Assembly: GCA_046760905.1 (NCBI GenBank)
Contig: JBHIFB010000180.1
Span: forward strand, 1 to 5,121
Reading direction: 5' to 3'
Length of the DNA stretch: 5,121 bases
Source of the DNA: JBHIFB01 sp046760905
GTDB taxonomy: Bacteria; Gemmatimonadota; CAZMKB01
A model generated the notes under the pieces. The model had not been told where the DNA came from. It ran no database searches and worked only from the letters and a program-made list of their open reading frames with translations. Below are positions 1-5,121 of this stretch, piece after piece. Within the stretch, counting starts at the first letter, position 1; each line of letters starts with the position of its first letter. The translations under genes and the position numbers were made by a program.

Positions 1-183
1 GTGGGTCAATGCGAAGCGTCGAACTCAAGGGCTCTAAGTTCCAGAAACATTGAACCTAAAGCTTTTGGTATTTAAACGGTTACAGAAAGTAAGTTTAAGT
101 TTTTGGGGCAAGTCCTCTATTTCAACGGCTCGGACTTATCGTGAGAATACAGCGATCCTTTAGTTTGACTTCAACTGAGAGAA

Positions 184-1641
184 TCACCTCCTCGATGATA
201 TTCCCTTTGAATGGATGGAAGATCTCGTAGAGAAGCTGGTCACAGGTGGCAACCTGTAAATACCATCGTCCTCTGATCCATCCGACCAGAGAACCGATGC
301 GTAAGCTTTCGTTTGATCTGCATTGATCGCCAGGAAAAAAGGATTCGCTTCTGTATATCCCATCGTTGGTGATTCTGAAAGTCCCGAATCCCAGTTCTTC
401 AACCAGTTGAGCCCTCCATTGAGGCTCACGTATACCTTGCTGTTATTCGACCCCGGATTGCCTGCATCGCTTGCTCCAATACCCACCAGCATGATATCGG
501 GATCAACCGGGCTCACACACACAGGTCCGGCATTGGTTGCATTGTCATTCTCGGCATCTGTTATTACGGGCAGGCCCGAACTTCTCCTTGCCCAGCTCCC
601 TCCCATCGCTTTGTAAACTCCCCTGCTCTTGGATTTCCACACGTAATCGGTCAATTCAACACTCGCCCCTCCGCCCTGATGGGTTGCGTAGATGCCAAGC
701 TGAGGGCCTCCGGCAGCAATGAGGAACACGTAGGAGATAGAGACCCTGGCGAGGTCACTGCCGGAAGAGGGCCAGTTGATTTCGGGAAGACCTGAGCTTC
801 TTTCCTGCCACGTACCCTCTGCCCTGTTAATACTAAAAAATACTCTCCCATTCGACACCGCTGTCTTCCCGAAGAGAAGCTCGGCATTTATCTCTATGTC
901 GGCGAGCCCGATCACAACGACGCTCGGGAATTGAGGAGGTATTATGATGCTCGCGACTGCAACCGTATGACTTGTTAAGTCGAACAGATCTATCGGGTCA
1001 TACATCGGCGGAAGCCCCTGGTTTTTCTTCGACCACGAAGCTCCGCCGTCGGTGCTTTTGAAAAAGCCAGGGTGGTTCCCAGAGCCTGATTCAATATCAA
1101 GCATGTTCAAATTCGCTACGCCGCAGTAAACGATATCTGGGTCATCCGGATCAACGGCGACGGCAAGGGCTCCCCAGGTCGAATCCGGGAAGCTAGCGCC
1201 ATCATGAGTTATCCCGCTGTTCACGGCGGTCCAGTTCGTACCGCCGTCTGTGGTTTTGTAAATGCCCATCACGTTTGTGGCAACATATAGTATGTTAGGG
1301 TTTGAGGGAGAGATGGCGAAATCTATTATATTGGTTTGCGGGAGGAGGACTGCATCATTGACCTGCGACCAGGTCTCGCCGCCATCCGTGCTCTTATAAA
1401 ATCCATCTGCGGGTGGGACTGAGGATGCAACAGGATCCGGGAGGTTCCCGGTAGCAGCCCAGATGATATCCGGATCAACGGGATCTGTCATCACCTTCGA
1501 ATACGGCCTTTCATAGAATGGGCCGTTCACCAGAGTCGTTGGTCCCCATACAAGTTCACACCACGCATTACTTCCATATGTTAAGAGGAAAACTAAAAAA
1601 CCGCACACATACAAACGCACTTTCCTACTATTGAAATACAT
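184..1641 (-). CDS. Exported beta-propeller protein with BNR/sortilin-type repeats
   Basis: The product is 485 aa from the start chosen here. Residues 1-26 look like a Sec signal peptide: a basic n-region (NSRKVR), a hydrophobic core (LYVCGFLVFLL), and a likely cut after Ser-Asn-Ala. The rest is built of degenerate repeats. Each has a strand of the DPDIxxAxxN kind (near residues 56, 114, 167, 238 and 380), followed by an Asp-box-like turn of the STDGGxxW kind (84-91, 130-137, 196-203, 406-413, with decayed versions near 270-278 and 346-350). This pattern is typical of BNR/sortilin (VPS10-like) propellers with six or seven blades, so a secreted or periplasmic binding role is plausible. The substrate is unknown and I see no catalytic residues. 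No C-terminal sorting or anchoring domain is visible; the last 20 or so residues are Ser/Arg-rich and unlike the blades. The start at 1641 is chosen because GGAGG lies 5 nt upstream. An in-frame ATG at 1686 lies inside the -10 box, and one at 1653 overlaps the Shine-Dalgarno. The family call is firm and the function is open. Confidence 0.85.
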   Translation of the reverse strand: MYFNSRKVRLYVCGFLVFLLTYGSNAWCELVWGPTTLVNGPFYERPYSKVMTDPVDPDIIWAATGNLPDPVASSVPPADGFYKSTDGGETWSQVNDAVLLPQTNIIDFAISPSNPNILYVATNVMGIYKTTDGGTNWTAVNSGITHDGASFPDSTWGALAVAVDPDDPDIVYCGVANLNMLDIESGSGNHPGFFKSTDGGASWSKKNQGLPPMYDPIDLFDLTSHTVAVASIIIPPQFPSVVVIGLADIEINAELLFGKTAVSNGRVFFSINRAEGTWQERSSGLPEINWPSSGSDLARVSISYVFLIAAGGPQLGIYATHQGGGASVELTDYVWKSKSRGVYKAMGGSWARRSSGLPVITDAENDNATNAGPVCVSPVDPDIMLVGIGASDAGNPGSNNSKVYVSLNGGLNWLKNWDSGLSESPTMGYTEANPFFLAINADQTKAYASVLWSDGSEDDGIYRLPPVTSFSTRSSIHSKGISSRR

Positions 1642-1646
1642 GTCCG

Positions 1647-1651
1647 CCTCC
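1647..1651 (-). promoter_or_regulatory. Shine-Dalgarno GGAGG that decides the start of the propeller gene
   Basis: Read on the minus strand, GGAGG lies 5 nt before the ATG at 1641. The ATG at 1653 overlaps this motif and the ATG at 1686 has no comparable motif. This sets the start of the BNR-repeat gene at 1641 and places the signal peptide at the very N-terminus. Confidence 0.8.
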
Positions 1652-1684
1652 ATACTATCTCTGTTGAACTTAAAACATAAATCC

Positions 1685-1713
1685 ATTATACCACAGAACC
1701 CTTTTTAAAGCAA
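1685..1713 (-). promoter_or_regulatory. Sigma70 promoter with extended -10 for the propeller gene
   Basis: On the minus strand TATAAT occupies 1690-1685 and is preceded by TGG (1693-1691), giving an extended -10 of the TGnTATAAT form. A weak -35, TTGCTT (1713-1708), lies 17 nt upstream. Transcription should begin near 1678, giving a leader of about 37 nt before the ATG at 1641. It fires away from the lipoprotein promoter, so the two genes share one intergenic region. Confidence 0.7.
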
Positions 1714-2160
1714 CCATTCAGAGTCGCATCCCTTAATTGGCGAAACTCCAGCTTGTATTAAAGCTTGCCCCTTCCGCGCAAACTGAGTGCGGCTTTCCAC
1801 TTCCTGCTCGACCAAGATGGGTGCTCAACAAATGCTCCCACGACTCGCTCAAGGACTCGGGTCCCTGTAATACTGTTCGCTAAGACCGGTTCCCAATCCG
1901 CCTGACTCACAAAAGAAACACTTACCTGATCTTAAGAAAGCGTCCCCAGCAGCTTTTTGGTCTCTGAAAAAGTCTTTCGGAGCGAATCACGGAGCTCTGG
2001 GTACCGTTCTCGGTGAAGCGAGCGTCCCTGATTCGGGCGATTTCCGCATGTCCGATGGGCTCTAGCCCCGAGTTCGGAAATCGAGCGAGCAAACCGTAGA
2101 ACAGTCAGAGCGCAGTGCCTGAGCGAAGAGAGACTTTTTCAGAGATCTCCTTGTATTCAG
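1714..2160. other. Gene-free intergenic stretch with inverted repeats
   Basis: About 450 bases lie between the two divergent promoters. The only open frame I found here is a 63-codon one on the minus strand, and it has no support. No tRNA, rRNA or CRISPR pattern is seen. The stretch holds a small hairpin (1774-1779 with 1787-1792, no T-tract), the long palindrome at 1961-2145, and a segment at 1845-1891 that resembles one palindrome arm. Confidence 0.6.
1961..2145. repeat. Long imperfect palindrome, 185 bp
   Basis: The outer arms are an exact 15-nt inverted repeat: TCTCTGAAAAAGTCT at 1961-1975 and its complement at 2131-2145. Further complementary blocks nest in order inside it. These are GCTCTG 1994-1999 with 2106-2111; GTTCT plus CGGT 2006-2014 with 2093-2102 (one bulge); CGATTTCCG 2038-2046 with 2075-2083; and GGGC 2057-2060 with GCCC 2065-2068 around a TCTA loop. 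The left side carries about 14 extra bases between the last two long blocks. Such an element could be a decayed MITE or other palindromic interspersed repeat, or the template for a structured RNA. It carries no gene and ends 15 bases before the lipoprotein -35 box. Pairing was found by eye and no folding energy was computed. Confidence 0.6.
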
Positions 2161-2188
2161 TTGACATTTTATGAAAATGACGTATAAT
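2161..2188 (+). promoter_or_regulatory. Consensus sigma70 promoter of the lipoprotein gene
   Basis: TTGACA (2161-2166) and TATAAT (2183-2188) both match the consensus at 6/6 positions and are separated by 16 nt. Transcription should begin near 2195, giving a leader of about 37 nt. Within the spacer lies a perfect dyad, CATTTT-ATG-AAAATG (2165-2179), a candidate operator. A second pair, ATGAAA (2171-2176) and TTTCAT (2197-2202), flanks the -10. The hexamers suggest a strong promoter, and the dyads suggest it may be repressed. Confidence 0.8.
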
Positions 2189-2219
2189 AGAATGAATTTC
2201 ATAGCTCCCCAATAGCTGA

Positions 2220-2225
2220 AGGAGG
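2220..2225 (+). promoter_or_regulatory. Shine-Dalgarno of the lipoprotein gene
   Basis: AGGAGG ends 6 nt before the ATG at 2232. This fixes the start of the lipoprotein gene. Confidence 0.8.
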
Positions 2226-2231
2226 CAAGGA

Positions 2232-2861
2232 ATGCACAGAAGACTCTTAACACTATTCATCGCATCAGCTTTTCTCGGGATCCTCTCAGGCTGCTCGGAT
2301 AAGGTTTCCTCGCCCGAACCCGACGTGCAAGGGGATGAACTCGGTCTTTCCCTGCCGAATACCTACGACGGTATGAAGATTTTCGAAGATGCTGTTGTAA
2401 CAGGTGTCGAGGTGGTAGTCTCTGAGAAAGATGCGACACTCGGAATCGAACACACAGATTGTCTAAGAACCATTGACTGCGACACCGGGCTCGAATCATA
2501 CGACTTCTATAGAGATGAAAATGATGACGTCTGCATCGGCTATGAATGGACCCTTTGCGACTGGGAAGGAGGGGATCTCTCTCAGGCCATTGCCCTGTAT
2601 CTTCCGGGAACGACACATATTCCAGACTACCTGTGGCTCACCTCAAACATACCTCATGGTTATGTTGGTCCCAATCCCGGTGGTTGCTACATTATGCAAA
2701 CCTTCATCACCTATTCGATACCCGGCTGGATCCATGGAGATTTCACGATCGAGTGGGTTCAGGCCGTTAACTATGGGCCAAACTGCCCGCCACTAGTTGC
2801 GTTTTGTGGATGGCCTCTGGATGGGGATGAGTGGGCCGACCCATTCACGGTCCACCTGTAG
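2232..2861 (+). CDS. Cys-rich predicted lipoprotein of unknown function
   Basis: The product is 209 aa and I do not recognise its family. The N-terminus is a lipoprotein signal peptide: basic residues (HRR), a hydrophobic stretch at 5-17, then the lipobox L18-S19-G20-C21. Cleavage should leave a lipidated Cys21 followed by Ser22-Asp23; with no Asp at +2, outer-membrane sorting would be expected by the E. coli rule. A Ser/Pro-rich linker runs to about residue 40. The mature part has seven more cysteines (77, 83, 101, 109, 152, 185, 192), which suggests disulfides outside the cytoplasm. It is acidic, with a DENDD run at 95-99, and rich in Trp and Tyr towards the C-terminus, perhaps a small beta-rich domain. 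No catalytic motif is visible. The gene has its own consensus promoter, a strong ribosome site and a terminator just after the stop, so it appears monocistronic. The coding call and lipidation are well supported. A structural or binding role at the envelope is only a guess. Confidence 0.8.
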   Translation: MHRRLLTLFIASAFLGILSGCSDKVSSPEPDVQGDELGLSLPNTYDGMKIFEDAVVTGVEVVVSEKDATLGIEHTDCLRTIDCDTGLESYDFYRDENDDVCIGYEWTLCDWEGGDLSQAIALYLPGTTHIPDYLWLTSNIPHGYVGPNPGGCYIMQTFITYSIPGWIHGDFTIEWVQAVNYGPNCPPLVAFCGWPLDGDEWADPFTVHL

Positions 2862-2875
2862 GAAAAATCCTTTTA

Positions 2876-2912
2876 AAAAGGCCGGCATCGGGAAATACCC
2901 TGCCGGCCTTTT
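2876..2912. terminator. Bidirectional Rho-independent terminator
   Basis: A perfect 12-bp stem pairs 2876-2887 with 2901-2912 around a GGCCGGC core. The 13-nt loop can add a further GGG/CCC pairing. On the plus strand the stem ends in TTTT, and on the minus strand it runs into five T's followed shortly by a second T-run. It lies between the stop codons of the convergent lipoprotein (2861) and EF-G-like (2928) genes and can serve both. Confidence 0.9.
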
Positions 2913-2927
2913 CACGTCCTTCATTCA

Positions 2928-5012
2928 CTATGCTTCTTTCTCAGCCTCCGCTTCTTCGACGATCTTTTTTGAAATGTCTCCGGGCACCTCCTCATAATGC
3001 GAAAAGCTGCTCGTAAAGGTGCCCCGGCCCTGTGTGAGAGACCTGAGCTGAGTAGAGTATTTGTACATCTCGGCCTGGGGTATGTAAGCTTTAACCCTCT
3101 GTCTCGGTCCATCGGGGGTTATGCCCAGTATCTTGCCTCTCCTGGAATTTAGATCGCCGATTACATCCCCCATGAACTCCTCCGGAACGATCACCTCGAC
3201 ATCGAGTATAGGCTCAAGCAGGTAGAGTCCCGCCTGTTTCGTAACAGTCTGGAAAGCCATGGATCCGGCGATCTTGAAGGCGATATCGGATGAGTCGACG
3301 CTGTGAAAAGATCCGTCATACAGGGTTGCTTTGAAATCGACAACCGGATATCCCGCCATCACTCCACGCTCGGCCGCTTCACGCACACCCTTCTCCACCG
3401 ATGGTATGAACTTAGAGGGAATGGCACCACCCACGATCGCATTCACGAACTCGAATCCTTCGCCCCTGCCAAGTGGTTCGACCCTGAGCCATGTATCCCC
3501 GTACTGCCCCCTTCCACCCGTTTGTTTCTTATATTTCCCCTGGGCCTCCGCTTTTGCCCGTACGGTCTCACGGTATGGGATTTTTGGTCTTTTCAGCTCA
3601 GCCTCCACGTTGAACTTCCTCTTCAATCTGCCAACGATGACATCCAGGTGAAGCTCTCCCATGCCCGAAATAAGAGTCTGCTTTAGCTCCCGGTCATACC
3701 TTGATTGAAAGGTAGGATCCTCCTCCTGCAGTTTGGCCAGCCCTGTAGAGATCTTTTCCTCATCCCCTCTTGCCTTCGGATCGATTGCGACTGAGATCAC
3801 AGGATCGGGAAATGAAATCGGCTCAAGGATCGTGTCGATGCCTTTCGCGGCAAGTGTGTCATTTGTGTGGGATTCCTTCAGCTTTGCCACCACACCGAGG
3901 TCCCCCATGTGAAGCTCGTCGACCTCAACCCTCTCCTTCCCCTGCATTATTGCGAGATGCGTGAGGCGCTCCGATTTTCCGGTGTTCACGTTTACCACAT
4001 CGTCCCCGCTTTTTATAGCGCCACTGTAAACGCGGAAGTAGGAAAGCTCACCAACGTGGGGTTCTGTCGTCGTCTTGAAGATGATTGCAGCAGCCGGCGA
4101 GGAGGCAGAGCATTGCATAGTTGTCTCCTGGCCTGATTTCGAGCGGCACGGGATTTCTTTCCTGCTCGTTGATGCAGGAACTATACCTGAAACAGCTTCC
4201 AGAAGAGACCTAACCCCCCACGTCTTTGCTGCTGCTCCGCAAAGTACGGGAAAGAGGCTGCCATCCACGAAACCACTCTCCAGGCCACCTATGATTTCAT
4301 CGTATGTGAGCTCCTCGCCCTCCAGATATTTCTCTATCAAAGCTTCATCCGATTCTGCTGCTGTTTCCATCAAGGCCTGCCTATGTGTTTCACATATATC
4401 TTTCATCTCGCTGGGGATTTCCTCTTCTTTATACTCGTCTTTCATCGTACCCGGCTTGAAGATGAGTACCCGGTTCTTGAGGAGATCTGCGACTCCCCTG
4501 AAATCCGCTCCCTCCCCTATTGGAATCTGCAGCGGTATCATCCTTGAAGAGAGTCGGTCTTTTAGAGCATCGAGCACCTTCTTGAAATCGGCATGTTCTT
4601 TATCCATCATGTTTATGAATATCATTCTCGGGAGATTGAGTTGGTGAGCATCAGCCCAGACTATCTCCGTGCCGACCTCTACACCCGCATTCGCCTGGAT
4701 CACCACCAATGCACTGTCGGCAACCCGAAGACCCGCTTTCACCTCACCGCGAAAATCGAGATATCCGGGGGTGTCGATGATATTAACCTTCACACCTTTA
4801 ACTTCCGCATATGCTAGCGCCAGACTGATCGACATCTTTCTATCGATCTCATCAGGGGTGAAATCGGTCAGAGCGTTGCCTTCATCCACTGAACCCAAGC
4901 GGCTGGAGGAACCAGCTGAAAACGCCATGGCTGTTGCCAGCGTGGTCTTCCCACAGCCGCCGTGACCAATGAGGGCGACACTTCTGATATGATCGCTGTT
5001 GTAAATCTTCAT
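2928..5012 (-). CDS. fusA: Elongation factor G-like GTPase (EF-G2 type)
   Basis: A 694-aa translational GTPase, full length for the family, with all five domains. The G domain spans about 1-285: P-loop G16-HGGC-GKT23, DTPGY at 80-84, the G4 position as N134-M-M-D137, G5 as CGAA at 258-261, and a G' insert at about 165-255. After a Ser-rich linker come domain II (306-392), domain III (402-478, with SGMGELHLDV), domain IV (480-598, with QTGGRGQYGD at 497-506 and tip histidine H570 in HSVDSS) and domain V (600-680), then an acidic tail. Canonical EF-G uses GDP/GTP cycling to drive tRNA-mRNA translocation on the ribosome in the cytoplasm. Here Tyr84 replaces the catalytic-loop His of DTPGH, and switch I reads RKMSIS rather than RGITI. 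These are features of the EF-G-2 paralogues known from Thermus and mycobacteria (FusA2), so this is probably a second EF-G, not the str-operon gene. No rpsL, rpsG or tuf is adjacent. G4 Lys is also replaced by Met. Its cellular role is uncertain. The start is supported by GGAGGT 6 nt upstream. Confidence 0.95.
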   Translation of the reverse strand: MKIYNSDHIRSVALIGHGGCGKTTLATAMAFSAGSSSRLGSVDEGNALTDFTPDEIDRKMSISLALAYAEVKGVKVNIIDTPGYLDFRGEVKAGLRVADSALVVIQANAGVEVGTEIVWADAHQLNLPRMIFINMMDKEHADFKKVLDALKDRLSSRMIPLQIPIGEGADFRGVADLLKNRVLIFKPGTMKDEYKEEEIPSEMKDICETHRQALMETAAESDEALIEKYLEGEELTYDEIIGGLESGFVDGSLFPVLCGAAAKTWGVRSLLEAVSGIVPASTSRKEIPCRSKSGQETTMQCSASSPAAAIIFKTTTEPHVGELSYFRVYSGAIKSGDDVVNVNTGKSERLTHLAIMQGKERVEVDELHMGDLGVVAKLKESHTNDTLAAKGIDTILEPISFPDPVISVAIDPKARGDEEKISTGLAKLQEEDPTFQSRYDRELKQTLISGMGELHLDVIVGRLKRKFNVEAELKRPKIPYRETVRAKAEAQGKYKKQTGGRGQYGDTWLRVEPLGRGEGFEFVNAIVGGAIPSKFIPSVEKGVREAAERGVMAGYPVVDFKATLYDGSFHSVDSSDIAFKIAGSMAFQTVTKQAGLYLLEPILDVEVIVPEEFMGDVIGDLNSRRGKILGITPDGPRQRVKAYIPQAEMYKYSTQLRSLTQGRGTFTSSFSHYEEVPGDISKKIVEEAEAEKEA

Positions 5013-5018
5013 GGCCGT

Positions 5019-5024
5019 ACCTCC
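5019..5024 (-). promoter_or_regulatory. Shine-Dalgarno of the EF-G-like gene
   Basis: GGAGGT on the minus strand lies 6 nt before the ATG at 5012. The protein then begins MKIYNSDHIRSVALIGHGG, as expected for an N-terminus just ahead of the P-loop. Confidence 0.85.
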
Positions 5025-5073
5025 GATTCGGTGCAGGACAGGTTTATTTCATGGTCAATTTCACAGAGCAAGG

Positions 5074-5107
5074 AGTATAAACTTACATCATTGGGCTCAA
5101 TTGTCAA
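5074..5107 (-). promoter_or_regulatory. Possible promoter region of the EF-G-like gene
   Basis: A perfect TTGACA lies at 5107-5102 on the minus strand. The best -10, TATACT (5079-5074), is 22 nt away, which is too far. Alternatives are TAAGTT (5085-5080) at 16 nt, or TTGAGC (5100-5095) paired with TATACT at 15 nt. A promoter here is likely, but its exact elements are not settled. The leader would be about 55-65 nt. Confidence 0.4.
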
Positions 5108-5121
5108 CTGAGATCAGTGGA

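Noticed and set aside
1..183. Terminator or small gene downstream of the propeller gene
   Set aside because: I found no stable stem followed by T's on the minus strand and no open frame with a ribosome site. AT-rich direct repeats such as AAGTTTAAG near 90-105 are too short to mean anything.
184..1641. Calling the BNR-repeat protein a sialidase
   Set aside because: Asp-box turns occur in sialidases, but also in many non-enzymatic propellers. No arginine triad or catalytic Tyr/Glu arrangement can be recognised, and the DPDI/STDGG pattern fits sortilin-like repeats better.
1774..1792. Small GC-rich hairpin as a terminator
   Set aside because: The 6-bp stem includes a G-T pair and is followed by CTTTCC rather than a T-tract. 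No gene ends nearby.
2062..2253. 63-codon minus-strand open frame with a hydrophobic N-terminal part
   Set aside because: It runs antisense through the lipoprotein start, ribosome site and promoter, and then into the palindrome. It has no Shine-Dalgarno I can see and reads as chance translation of AT-rich promoter DNA.
4075..4647. 190-codon plus-strand open frame opposite the EF-G-like gene
   Set aside because: It lies wholly within a coding region whose minus-strand translation matches EF-G across all five domains. Its own translation is Ser/Arg-rich and low in complexity, as expected of an antisense shadow.
5107..5118. Dyad ACTGA-GA-TCAGT upstream of the EF-G-like gene as an operator
   Set aside because: Five-base arms are too short to separate from chance, and the promoter beside it is itself unsettled.

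Overview
The window has three well-supported protein genes. All three start from a Shine-Dalgarno sequence containing GGAGG, 5-6 nt before an ATG. Two of the products are exported: one has a Sec signal peptide and the other a lipobox. That suggests a Gram-negative-type (diderm) bacterium. The EF-G2-type translation factor, the BNR-repeat exported protein and the orphan Cys-rich lipoprotein would fit an uncultured lineage of the Latescibacteria, Eisenbacteria or Zixibacteria kind. That placement is an impression, not something the sequence proves. Base composition looks mid-range and even across the three genes.

Layout, left to right. Bases 1-183 hold nothing I can call. Bases 184-1641 (minus) encode an exported beta-propeller protein with BNR/sortilin-type repeats. 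Its start is corrected to 1641 from the Shine-Dalgarno and an extended -10 promoter. Bases 1714-2160 are a roughly 450-base gene-free stretch containing a long imperfect palindrome (1961-2145) and a possible diverged half copy (1845-1891). Bases 2161-2188 are a consensus sigma70 promoter with a perfect dyad in its spacer. It drives a Cys-rich lipoprotein gene (2232-2861, plus). Bases 2876-2912 form a strong bidirectional terminator between convergent genes. Bases 2928-5012 (minus) encode a full-length EF-G-like GTPase of the EF-G2 type. The last 109 bases are its 5' region with possible promoter elements.

The genes do not form an operon. The propeller and lipoprotein genes diverge from the shared intergenic region, and the lipoprotein and EF-G genes converge on the shared terminator. 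The two exported proteins could both sit at the cell envelope, but nothing shows that they interact. I see no clear new multi-gene system. The most notable signals are the 185-bp palindrome beside the consensus promoter, the operator-like dyad inside that promoter, the orphan Cys-rich lipoprotein, and the altered GTPase motifs of the EF-G paralogue.
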